Source: Gammaproteobacteria bacterium
GTDB taxonomy: Bacteria; Pseudomonadota; Gammaproteobacteria; GCA-001735895
DNA length: 13,999 bases
Reading direction: 5' to 3'
Assembly (NCBI GenBank): GCA_015494335.1
Contig: WGBK01000314.1
Location: 1-13,999 of the forward strand
The notes under the pieces were generated by a model. That model was given only the letters and a program-made list of their open reading frames with translations. It was not told the DNA's origin and did not search any database. This document shows, in pieces, positions 1 to 6,023 of the stretch. Position numbers and translations under genes: made by a program. Every line of letters begins with the position of its first letter. The first letter of the stretch is position 1.

Positions 1-840
1 CTCACCTTCCGCGCACGCTTCGGCGTCGAAAGAAACGGTGTCAGCCTGCTGGCCGATGGCTTCTATTCCAAGGGCTCCGAGATCAAGGACGGCTACCCGG
101 AATTCACCGACAAGATGCTGAAGAAGCTGGGCTGGTGGGATGATCTTACGGACGAAGAGAAGAAGGCGGCGGAAGGTCGCAACTGGAAGACCGACCTTTC
201 CGGCGGAATCCAGCGGGTTGCCATCAAGCATGGCTGTGCGCCCTTCGGAAACGCCAAGGCGCGAGCTGTGGTGTGGACCTTCCCCGATCCGGTGCCAATC
301 CATCGAGAGCCGCTCTACACCAGCCGACGCGACCTCGTGGCCAAGTACCCGACCTACGAGGATCGCAAGTCCTTCTGGCGACTGCCGACCCGCTACAGCT
401 CGATCCAGGCCAAGGATTACAGCAAGGATTATCCGATCATCCTCACCACAGGCCGCCTGGTCGAATACGAAGGCGGTGGCGACGAGAGCCGTTCCAACCC
501 CTGGCTGGCGGAATTGCAGCAGCACATGTTCGCCGAGATCCATCCTCGTGACGCCAACAATGCCGGCATTCGAGACGGCGACGATATCTGGCTCGAATCG
601 CCGGAAGGAAAGGTCAAGGTCAAGGCTCTGGTAACGCGTCGCGTGAAATCGGGCGTGGCCTTCATGCCCTTCCATTTCGGTGGCGTGTTCGAGGGCAGGG
701 ATCTCCGGGACAAGTACCCGGAAGGCTCTGACCCCTATATATTGGGCGAGGCTGCCAACACGGCCATGACCTACGGTTATGATTCGGTCACACAGATGCA
801 GGAAACCAAGTGCAGCCTGTGTCGCATCCAGAAAGCTTGA
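1..840 (+). CDS. fdhA: Formate dehydrogenase catalytic (alpha) subunit, C-terminal part, 5' end outside window
   Basis: This reading frame is open from base 1 and ends in TGA at 838-840, so only the last 279 residues are visible. They correspond to the end of a molybdopterin oxidoreductase of the formate dehydrogenase type. The dinucleotide-cofactor-binding C-terminal domain shows TTGRLVEYEGGGDESRSNPW, then HPRDANNAGIRDGDDIWLESPEGKV in two segments, and MPFHFGG. The tail TYGYDSVTQMQETKCSLCRI is typical of FdhA/FdnG-like proteins. The family oxidises formate to CO2 at a Mo- or W-bis-MGD centre, usually in the periplasm after Tat export. The N-terminal [4Fe-4S] site, the Tat signal and the Cys/Sec active-site residue lie upstream and cannot be checked. 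The iron-sulfur and cytochrome b subunits follow directly, which supports formate dehydrogenase over nitrate reductase or another relative. The substrate is inferred from this tail and the context. Confidence 0.88.
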   Translation, partial: LTFRARFGVERNGVSLLADGFYSKGSEIKDGYPEFTDKMLKKLGWWDDLTDEEKKAAEGRNWKTDLSGGIQRVAIKHGCAPFGNAKARAVVWTFPDPVPIHREPLYTSRRDLVAKYPTYEDRKSFWRLPTRYSSIQAKDYSKDYPIILTTGRLVEYEGGGDESRSNPWLAELQQHMFAEIHPRDANNAGIRDGDDIWLESPEGKVKVKALVTRRVKSGVAFMPFHFGGVFEGRDLRDKYPEGSDPYILGEAANTAMTYGYDSVTQMQETKCSLCRIQKA

Positions 841-851
841 GGAGAATCACC

Positions 852-1463
852 ATGGCAAGATTGAAATTCTACTGCGACGCAGAACGCTGCATCGAGTGCA
901 ACGGCTGCATCACCGCCTGCAAGAACGAGAACAATGTGCCCTGGGGCGTGAATCGCCGCCGTGTCGTCACCATCAAGGATGGGGAGAAAGGCGAACGATC
1001 CCTGTCGGTGGCTTGCATGCACTGTTCCGATGCGCCCTGCGCGGCGGTCTGTCCGGTCGACTGCTTTTACACGACCGATGACGGTCTGGTGCTGCACGAC
1101 AAGGATATCTGTATTGGCTGCGGCTACTGTTTCTATGCCTGCCCCTTCGGTGCGCCGCAATTCCCCGAAGACGGCGCCTTCGCCAGCCGCGGCAAGATGG
1201 ACAAGTGCACCTTCTGCGCCGGTGGTCCGGAGCCGGACGGCAGTTCGGAGGAATATCGCAAGTACGGCCGCAATCGACTGGCCGAGGGCAAGTTGCCGCT
1301 GTGCGCCGAAATGTGCGCCACCAAGGCCCTGCTTGCCGGCGATGCCAATGTGCTGGCGGACATCTACCGCAAGCGGGTGATCAATCGTGCGGCAAGCAGC
1401 CTGCGCCGGGGCGTGGATCTGCAGCGTACCAACCTGGGTGGCCTGCCGGACGCCTCGAGCTGA
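852..1463 (+). CDS. fdhB: Formate dehydrogenase iron-sulfur (beta) subunit
   Basis: This 203-residue ferredoxin-type electron-transfer subunit carries electrons from the catalytic subunit to the cytochrome b subunit. Four cysteine groups fit four [4Fe-4S] clusters: C13/16/19/23 (CIECNGCITAC), C55/58/63/67 (CMHCSDAPCAAVC), C87/90/93/97 (CIGCGYCFYAC), and C119/122 with C151/155 (CTFC ... CAEMC). The arrangement matches the FdnH/FdhB/HybA family. There is no C-terminal membrane helix, unlike the longer E. coli FdnH, so it resembles the short soluble-type FdhB found with Shewanella- and epsilonproteobacterial-type FdhABC. I chose ATG 852 because GGAG at 841-844 is correctly spaced and the protein begins MARLKFYCDAERC. 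The frame stays open a further 14 codons upstream to 810, but that would overlap fdhA. It starts 11 nt after the fdhA stop, so it is in the same operon. Confidence 0.92.
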   Translation: MARLKFYCDAERCIECNGCITACKNENNVPWGVNRRRVVTIKDGEKGERSLSVACMHCSDAPCAAVCPVDCFYTTDDGLVLHDKDICIGCGYCFYACPFGAPQFPEDGAFASRGKMDKCTFCAGGPEPDGSSEEYRKYGRNRLAEGKLPLCAEMCATKALLAGDANVLADIYRKRVINRAASSLRRGVDLQRTNLGGLPDASS

Positions 1464-1546
1464 TGGATGGGCCGAGCCTGCCGATCGTAGCCATCGGGCA
1501 TTCCGTGGTTACCATGATTTCTGCTGGCGGAGGAGATAGCGGATGA
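1463..1546 (+). CDS. Possible 27-codon small ORF bridging fdhB and fdhC
   Basis: The 79-nt gap between fdhB and fdhC is filled exactly by an open frame. It starts at ATG 1463, sharing a base with the fdhB stop (TGATG), and ends with TGA 1544-1546, overlapping the fdhC start as ATGA. The predicted peptide begins MDGPSLPIVAIGHSVVTMI and ends in a glycine-rich tail (AGGGDSG). I do not recognise it. No Shine-Dalgarno sequence precedes it, so it would depend on reinitiation after fdhB. The glycine codons are partly forced by the fdhC ribosome site (GGCGGAGGAG). It may be chance. The double stop/start overlap is the only evidence. Confidence 0.2.
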   Translation: MDGPSLPIVAIGHSVVTMISAGGGDSG

Positions 1547-2556
1547 GAGCGTATCACTGGATGGTTCTGGTCCTGATGCTGTGCTTCGGGGTGCCGCTGC
1601 AGGCAGCGGAAGATCCACAGTCCGGGCCGATCATGGTGCCGAACCCGGCTGCGGATCTGTGGCGAGCTGTGCGTCAACGCGGTGACCAGCCGGTGCCGGC
1701 CCGGAGCCAGGTGCAGGGACTCGATAGCAGCGAGCTGATCAATGTCAACGGGCAGCGTTTTCGCGAATATCGCCGTGAGCGGTTCATTCGAATTGCAGGT
1801 TATACCCTGGCGGGAACGTTTTTGCTGATCCTGCTGTTCCACGCCATCCACGGTGGGCTGGATCATGAGCGAACGGGGCGGCGTATTCCCCGCTTCGAAT
1901 TGCCGGACCGGGTCGCTCATTGGCTGCTGGCCAGCATATTCCTGTTCCTGGCCCTGACCGGCTTGACGCTTCTGTTTGGTCGCTTTGTTCTGATCCCCTG
2001 GCTCGGGGCCGAAGCCTTCTCACCGATTGCCAGCGCGAGCAAGGAAGGCCACAACCTGTTCGGCCCGCTGTTTATCGTGGCCCTTGGCTGGGTTTTTCTT
2101 CGCTTCGTGTCGCGCAATCTCCCATCCCGTGGCGATCTGGTCTGGCTGCTTCGGGGCGGGGGGTTACTCGGGAATTCCCATCCGCCAGCGGGATTTTTCA
2201 ATGCCGGGGAAAAGATCTGGTTCTGGCTGCTGATTCTGGGCGGACTGGCGCTGATCCTGTCGGGCTTGTTGCTGGACTTTCCGTTTCTGGCGCCCAGTCG
2301 TGACGGCGAGATCCTCGCTCTGGTAGTGCATGGCCTGGCGGCAATCCTGCTGATTGCATTCATGTTCGGTCATGTCTATGTCGGCACCATCGGAGTCAAG
2401 GGTTCGCTGGATTCGATGACGGAAGGCCATGTCGATGAAGGCTGGGCACGCAGCCATCACTCGCTGTGGTACGAGGAGGTGAAGGGGTTGGCCGAGCCGG
2501 AGGCGGACCGTGAAGACGAGCAGCTGAAAACCGGGCTGGCGGAGGAAGCGAAATGA
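1543..2556 (+). CDS. fdhC: Formate dehydrogenase cytochrome b (gamma) subunit
   Basis: This is a 337-residue membrane subunit that takes electrons from the iron-sulfur subunit and reduces quinone. Residues 1-21 look like a cleavable signal peptide (cleavage near LQA/AED), followed by a periplasmic stretch to about residue 80. Five hydrophobic helices lie near 85-104, 124-147, 170-190, 224-250 and 257-282. Candidate heme b ligands are H126 (RVAHWL), H170 (KEGHNLFG), H263 (VVHGL) and H277 (FGHVYVGTIG). The H263-H277 spacing of 14 equals that of the FdnI ligands His155 and His169. The C-terminal sequence GTIGVKGSLDSMTEGHVDEGWA is characteristic of the FdhC/FdnI family, and the last 30 residues are charged. 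The N-terminal extension with a signal peptide is the usual form in three-subunit FdhABC enzymes. The start has a strong SD (GGAGGAG, 1529-1535). Confidence 0.92.
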   Translation: MRAYHWMVLVLMLCFGVPLQAAEDPQSGPIMVPNPAADLWRAVRQRGDQPVPARSQVQGLDSSELINVNGQRFREYRRERFIRIAGYTLAGTFLLILLFHAIHGGLDHERTGRRIPRFELPDRVAHWLLASIFLFLALTGLTLLFGRFVLIPWLGAEAFSPIASASKEGHNLFGPLFIVALGWVFLRFVSRNLPSRGDLVWLLRGGGLLGNSHPPAGFFNAGEKIWFWLLILGGLALILSGLLLDFPFLAPSRDGEILALVVHGLAAILLIAFMFGHVYVGTIGVKGSLDSMTEGHVDEGWARSHHSLWYEEVKGLAEPEADREDEQLKTGLAEEAK

Positions 2557-3197
2557 GCCTGGCGGATTTCATCGATATCTGGCTGTGGCGGTTTGCACTG
2601 GCGGTGTTTGTGGTCGGAGCAGCCTGGCGCGTGCTGGCCATGCTGGCCACGGGACGGCCGAAGGACCTGAGCACCCCCAGGGCATCGGCCGCGGCCGGCG
2701 GCTGGCATGCGCTGTTCTCGCGCTTTCTGCCGCGGCGGGAGATGGCCGGTCGCGAGCGCCTGCATGTGATCGGTGGATACCTGTTTCACCTCGGTCTGTT
2801 CGCGCTGTTGTTCCTTGCCGCGCCCCACGTGGATTTCTATCGCGATCGCCTGTTCGGCGTGGGCTGGGCCGCGCTGCCGAACTGGGGTTTCATCCTGGCT
2901 GCCGAGGCTGCTTTCTTCGGTTTGTTGCTGCTGTGGCTGCATCGCGTACTCAACCCGGTCACGAGGCTGATCTCGAGTACCGGCGATCATGCAGCCTCTG
3001 TTCTCACCTTTCTGGTCATGCTGACCGGCTGTCTGGCCCTGGCTCGCGCCCATGAAAGCCTGCGCCTGTTGCATTTCTTCATGGTAGAGCTGTTCATGAT
3101 CTATTTCCCCTTCAGCAGCCTGATGCACAGCATCACCTTTGCCTTCAGCCGCGCCGCCATCGGGGCGCACTATGGGCGTCGTGGTGTCAAGACATGA
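2553..3197 (+). CDS. NarI/DsrM-like membrane cytochrome b
   Basis: This 214-residue membrane protein overlaps the fdhC stop (ATGA, 2553-2556). Hydrophobic helices lie near 9-32, 70-90, 110-131, 146-164 and 172-196. Histidines suited to two b hemes are H71 and H79 in the second helix and H174 and H192 in the fifth (LLHFFMVELFMIYFPFSSLMHS). The 18-residue spacing of H174 and H192 equals that of the NarI heme ligands His187 and His205. Together with the DsrK-like protein encoded next, it forms a pair of the DsrMK/HmeCD/HdrDE kind. In those pairs the cytochrome b exchanges electrons with quinones and passes them to a cytoplasmic iron-sulfur protein. It is a second cytochrome b in the operon, distinct from fdhC. 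Function beyond quinone-linked electron transfer is inferred. Confidence 0.82.
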   Translation: MSLADFIDIWLWRFALAVFVVGAAWRVLAMLATGRPKDLSTPRASAAAGGWHALFSRFLPRREMAGRERLHVIGGYLFHLGLFALLFLAAPHVDFYRDRLFGVGWAALPNWGFILAAEAAFFGLLLLWLHRVLNPVTRLISSTGDHAASVLTFLVMLTGCLALARAHESLRLLHFFMVELFMIYFPFSSLMHSITFAFSRAAIGAHYGRRGVKT

Positions 3198-3207
3198 AGC
3201 GGTCAGC

Positions 3208-3213
3208 GAGGAG
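3208..3213 (+). promoter_or_regulatory. Ribosome binding site fixing the start of the DsrK-like gene
   Basis: GAGGAG lies 6 nt before ATG 3220. It favours that start over the in-frame ATG at 3139, which would overlap the preceding cytochrome b gene by 59 nt and add 27 residues unlike the family. Confidence 0.7.
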
Positions 3214-3219
3214 CCAGAA

Positions 3220-4569
3220 ATGACAGTGGACATGAACCTGTTCCGCGGTTTCGTCGAGCAGATCAAGTTGCTGCCGTCGATGGCGCAGCCTACGGATTAT
3301 CCCGACAGCGATCGCGTGGCCGCGGCGAAGCAGGTATTCGCGGAAAAGCTCGACAGCCGCCTGGCGAGTCATCTCGAGGCCTGCGTGCACTGCGGCATCT
3401 GCGCTGATGCCTGTCACTACTATGTGCAGAGCGGCGATCCCTACTACACGCCGATCCGCAAGATCGAACCGCTGATGCGCTACTACCGGCGCGAAAAGGG
3501 GGCCTTCCGCTGGCTCAACCGGCTGTTCGAGAGGGATATCAGTGAAGCGGACCTCGAGCAGTGGCAGCCCCTGGTCTACGACAGTTGTACCGAATGCGGG
3601 CGCTGCAGCTTTGCCTGTCCCCAGGGCGTGGATATCGCGTCGATGGTGGTGGTGATGCGGCAGGCCCTGGCCAGTGCCGGACTGATTCCGGCCGGATTGC
3701 GTGCCGTGGAACAGGAGCAGGGCAGCCGCGGGACGGTTTTCGGCGTCGGCAGCGAACAGCTGATGCAGGCCGTCGAGGCACTGCGTGAAAAGGGCCACGA
3801 GGTGCCGGTGGACAAGGAAAAGGCGGATGTTCTGGTGCTCAGTTCGACGCTGGATGTGCTGCTGTTCAACGATGCGCTGGAATCCACGGTCCGGGTCATG
3901 AACCACCTCGGGCTGAACTGGACCATCCATACCTGTGCTTTCGAGGGGGCCAACTTCGGCATGTTGTCGGGCCTGGAGAAGGTACAGAAGGCGGCCTCGG
4001 AGCGCATTACCCGAGAGGCGATTCGCTGCGGGGCGAGTTACGTGATCGTGCCGGAATGTGGCCATTCCTACCCGGCCCTGCGCTGGGACGGAGCCAATGA
4101 ACATGGCGAGCCCTTGCCCTTCGAGGCTTTGGCTATCTCGGAATTTCTCGGTCGCGAGGTGATGGCCGGGCGGCTCAAGCTGAAGCCCGTCGGCAAGGGA
4201 CGCCGGATCACCTATCACGACCCCTGCAAGGTGGGGCGCCACGGCGGCGTGTTCGAGGAACCGAGAGCGGTATTGCGGGAACTGGGACTGGAACTGCGCG
4301 AGATGCCGGCATCGCGGGAGATGAACTATTGTTGTGGCGGTGGAGCCGGTCTGTTCCTGATCGAGTCGGCGCGTCACAACCGCGACATGGGTTTCGATCT
4401 CAAGCGGGAACAGGTCGAGGCCACGGGGGCCGAGAGCCTGGTTACCGCCTGCGGCAGTTGTCGCATCAATTTCCTGGCCGGGGCCGACCGCGTGCAATGG
4501 GACCGGGGTATCGAGAGCCTGGTCGAACTGGTGGGACAGGCCTTGCCGAAAGAGCCGCCCGCTTCCTGA
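3220..4569 (+). CDS. DsrK/HdrD-like iron-sulfur protein with CCG domains
   Basis: This is a 449-residue, probably cytoplasmic, electron-transfer protein. Two [4Fe-4S] ferredoxin motifs occur at C55/58/61/65 (CVHCGICADAC) and C123/126/129/133 (CTECGRCSFAC). A C-terminal CCG domain has C336 (YHDPCKVGRHGG), C371-C372 (NYCCGGGAG) and C411/C414 (TACGSC), the ligand pattern of the noncubane cluster of HdrB/HdrD. The first CCG copy is degenerate (CAFEGANFGM at 239-248, PECGHSYPALRW at 278-289). The FEGANFGM, PECGH and HGGVFEEPR signatures resemble DsrK of sulfur-metabolising organisms more than methanogen HdrD. DsrK is thought to handle a disulfide/thiol substrate, DsrC in sulfur metabolism. No dsrC or dsrAB lies in the window, so the partner is unknown. 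It starts 22 nt after the cytochrome b stop, so the two are probably co-expressed. Confidence 0.88.
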   Translation: MTVDMNLFRGFVEQIKLLPSMAQPTDYPDSDRVAAAKQVFAEKLDSRLASHLEACVHCGICADACHYYVQSGDPYYTPIRKIEPLMRYYRREKGAFRWLNRLFERDISEADLEQWQPLVYDSCTECGRCSFACPQGVDIASMVVVMRQALASAGLIPAGLRAVEQEQGSRGTVFGVGSEQLMQAVEALREKGHEVPVDKEKADVLVLSSTLDVLLFNDALESTVRVMNHLGLNWTIHTCAFEGANFGMLSGLEKVQKAASERITREAIRCGASYVIVPECGHSYPALRWDGANEHGEPLPFEALAISEFLGREVMAGRLKLKPVGKGRRITYHDPCKVGRHGGVFEEPRAVLRELGLELREMPASREMNYCCGGGAGLFLIESARHNRDMGFDLKREQVEATGAESLVTACGSCRINFLAGADRVQWDRGIESLVELVGQALPKEPPAS

Positions 4570-4579
4570 GCCGGGCATT

Positions 4580-5128
4580 CTACAGCGAGAGCTTCAGCGC
4601 CTCGTCATTGCAGAAATCGAGTATGAAATCGACCAGTTCGTCCGGCCGGTTCAGGTCCAGATGCGGCAGGGGACGGGGCAGGGAAACCGGTTCGTCGCTG
4701 GCCACCGCGATGATGTGACGACGCTGGCCGCAGAGCAGCGGTCGCCCCAGGGACGGGCGATGCAACTCGATCTTGGGAAAGACCTCGTTCTTGAAGCCCT
4801 CCACCAGCACCAGATCCAGCCGCCGGGGGTCGAACATCTCCAGCAGTTCCGCCAGGGTCGGCTCCTCGTTGTCCACGGGTACTTCTCTTTCCTCGATCAG
4901 CGCAATGCGGCGGCGCGAAGCCACCAGCGTCTGCAGGGCGCCGGCCTTGCGCAGTTCCCAGGAATCCTTGCCCGGCTGGTCCAGGTCGAAACCATGATGG
5001 GCGTGCTTGACGATGGCGATACGCAGGCCATGCTCCCGGAGCATCGGGATCACGGCCTTCAGCAGGGTGGTCTTGCCGGTACCGGACCAGGCGCAGAAAC
5101 CCAGCAGTGGGACCGGGCAGCGTATCAC
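4580..5128 (-). CDS. mobB: Molybdopterin-guanine dinucleotide biosynthesis adaptor MobB
   Basis: This is a 182-residue GTP-binding protein of the MobB family. The P-loop GFCAWSGTGKT is at residues 10-20, followed by the family segments IAIVKHAHHGFDLDQPGKDS and the acidic LVLVEGFKNEVFPKIELHR. MobB aids MobA in attaching GMP to molybdopterin or delivering cofactor to enzymes. It starts at GTG 5128, overlapping the mobA stop as GTGA, so it is translationally coupled to mobA. Its TAG stop at 4580-4582 is only 10 nt from the stop of the convergent DsrK-like gene, with no terminator hairpin in between. The position next to a formate dehydrogenase needing bis-MGD fits its role. Confidence 0.93.
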   Translation of the reverse strand: MIRCPVPLLGFCAWSGTGKTTLLKAVIPMLREHGLRIAIVKHAHHGFDLDQPGKDSWELRKAGALQTLVASRRRIALIEEREVPVDNEEPTLAELLEMFDPRRLDLVLVEGFKNEVFPKIELHRPSLGRPLLCGQRRHIIAVASDEPVSLPRPLPHLDLNRPDELVDFILDFCNDEALKLSL

Positions 5129-5715
5129 CGGGCCACCGCCTTGAGTTGTTCGTAGTCCGCCGGGCGGTTGAGATTGACGAAGGTTTCGGGCCGATCACTG
5201 AAGTCGGCCGCAACCCAGGGATGGCGGTCGTACCAGAGGTCGATCTTGCGTTCTCCCGATTGCAGGAATGCCTCGAGGTCGTTCAGCAGATCGCGGGCGA
5301 TCAGTGCATGGACGGGCTGGATGCGTTCGCCGTCGTGGGCCACGATGATGCGGGCTTCGGGGGTCTGTTCCGCCGCTGTCAGCAGGCGCTGCAGGTAGTC
5401 TTCGGGCAACAGCGGCGAATCGCAGGGCGTGACCGCCAGCCAGCCGTCCTCGCAGGCATTGAGCAGGGCGGCGAATCCGGCCAGCGGTCCCTGGAAACCG
5501 TCGAGGCGGTCGCGTACCACCGGGTAGCCGAGAGCGACATAATCGTCGAGGTTGCGGTTGGCGTTGATCAGGATATGCCCGGTCTGCGGCTGAAGACGTT
5601 CCAGCAGATGCCGAATCAGCGGCTTGCCGTCGAGTTCCACCCAGCCCTTGTCGATACCGCCCATGCGGCTGCCGCGCCCTCCGGTGAGTATGCCTGCCGT
5701 TACCGGTAGATTCAT
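5125..5715 (-). CDS. mobA: Molybdenum cofactor guanylyltransferase MobA
   Basis: This 196-residue nucleotidyltransferase transfers GMP from GTP to Mo-molybdopterin, making the MGD cofactor used by DMSO-reductase-family enzymes such as the neighbouring formate dehydrogenase. The nucleotide-binding signature is at residues 9-23 (ILTGGRGSRMGGIDK, family LxGGxSxRMGxDK). GPLAG is at 76-80 and the metal-binding CDSPLLP at 98-104. Length matches the family. Only a weak SD (AGGCG, 8 nt before ATG 5715) is present. The start overlaps the stop of a possible small ORF as ATGA, so coupling may help translation. A sigma54 promoter lies about 110 nt upstream. Confidence 0.94.
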   Translation of the reverse strand: MNLPVTAGILTGGRGSRMGGIDKGWVELDGKPLIRHLLERLQPQTGHILINANRNLDDYVALGYPVVRDRLDGFQGPLAGFAALLNACEDGWLAVTPCDSPLLPEDYLQRLLTAAEQTPEARIIVAHDGERIQPVHALIARDLLNDLEAFLQSGERKIDLWYDRHPWVAADFSDRPETFVNLNRPADYEQLKAVAR

Positions 5716-5795
5716 GTTCTGTTCGCCTGTGTGATGGGGTTTTCCGATGCGACTGGATCAAGCTTGAGCAGGATCTCCTCGTTTGGGGCTGCCAT
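5712..5795 (-). CDS. Possible 27-codon leader ORF coupled to mobA
   Basis: An open frame runs from ATG 5795 to TGA 5714-5712, and its stop overlaps the mobA start as ATGA. It lies wholly within the leader of the predicted sigma54 transcript. The peptide begins MAAPNEEILLKLDPVASE and ends QANRT. I do not recognise it. An in-frame TGA lies two codons upstream, so it is not a remnant of a longer gene here. Its ribosome site is poor (GAGGG immediately before the ATG). About 63% of its codons end in G or C, lower than the neighbours. It could be a coupling or leader peptide, or chance. Confidence 0.28.
   Translation of the reverse strand: MAAPNEEILLKLDPVASENPITQANRT
5758..5767. repeat. Perfect 10-bp palindrome in the mobA leader
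   Basis: TCAAGCTTGA is a perfect palindrome, flanked by near-symmetric CTG and CAG. Close by, ACTGGATCAAG (5752-5762) is repeated as ACTGGGATCAAG (5812-5823). The second copy ends at the predicted sigma54 start site. It could be a protein-binding site. No function can be assigned. Confidence 0.3.
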
Positions 5796-5833
5796 CCCTC
5801 ATGTCGATATTACTGGGATCAAGGGAAGGGGTC

Positions 5834-5849
5834 AGCAATCCTCGTGCCA
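5834..5849 (-). promoter_or_regulatory. Sigma54 (RpoN) promoter upstream of mobAB
   Basis: Reading leftward on the - strand the sequence is TGGCACG-AGGA-TTGCT, an exact match to the -24/-12 consensus TGGCACG-N4-TTGCW, with GG and GC elements 12 bp apart. The predicted start site is near 5823, giving a leader of about 108 nt before mobA, or 28 nt before the possible small ORF. The gene divergent to it encodes an NtrC-type sigma54 activator with the GAFTGA loop, which makes that protein the obvious candidate activator. Chance matches to all conserved positions are rare, and this one is intergenic and correctly oriented. Confidence 0.8.
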
Positions 5850-5935
5850 CCCGGCTTTTACCGTGGCGGTCGCTCCGCGGCCATGGACTGGTACAGAATG
5901 ACCCAGGGAGTCGCAAGGAGCCGGGCCAGATTGTC

Positions 5936-5986
5936 CCAGCCGGCAACCGCCAGGCCCTCCGGGCTTGCAATGCCGGGGTTGGCTGG
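5936..5986. promoter_or_regulatory. Nested inverted repeat, candidate activator site in the mobA/regulator intergenic region
   Basis: CCAGCC (5936-5941) and AACC (5945-5948) are mirrored by GGTT (5977-5980) and GGCTGG (5981-5986). An overlapping pair, CCGGCA (5940-5945) and TGCCGG (5971-5976), lies within the same element. The centre is about 113 bp upstream of the sigma54 -24 element and 38-88 bp before the regulator ATG. That fits an enhancer-type site for the neighbouring activator and possible autoregulation. The rest of the 5850-6023 stretch shows no further gene. A weaker imperfect dyad lies at 5861-5886. Confidence 0.35.
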
Positions 5987-6023
5987 ATTACTGTGGCCGG
6001 GTCCGATCTTTCCTGGCGCGATC

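Noticed and set aside
1..840. Selenocysteine formate dehydrogenase
   Set aside because: The active-site region is outside the window and no in-frame TGA is seen in the visible part, so nothing can be said.
3187..4578. 463-codon open frame on the - strand opposite the DsrK-like gene
   Set aside because: It is a GC-driven shadow with no recognisable motif. The + strand carries conserved cysteine motifs.
5844..6023. 60-codon N-terminal extension of the sigma54 regulator
   Set aside because: The residues are Pro/Arg/Gly-rich without receiver homology, and the stretch holds the sigma54 promoter and the inverted repeat.
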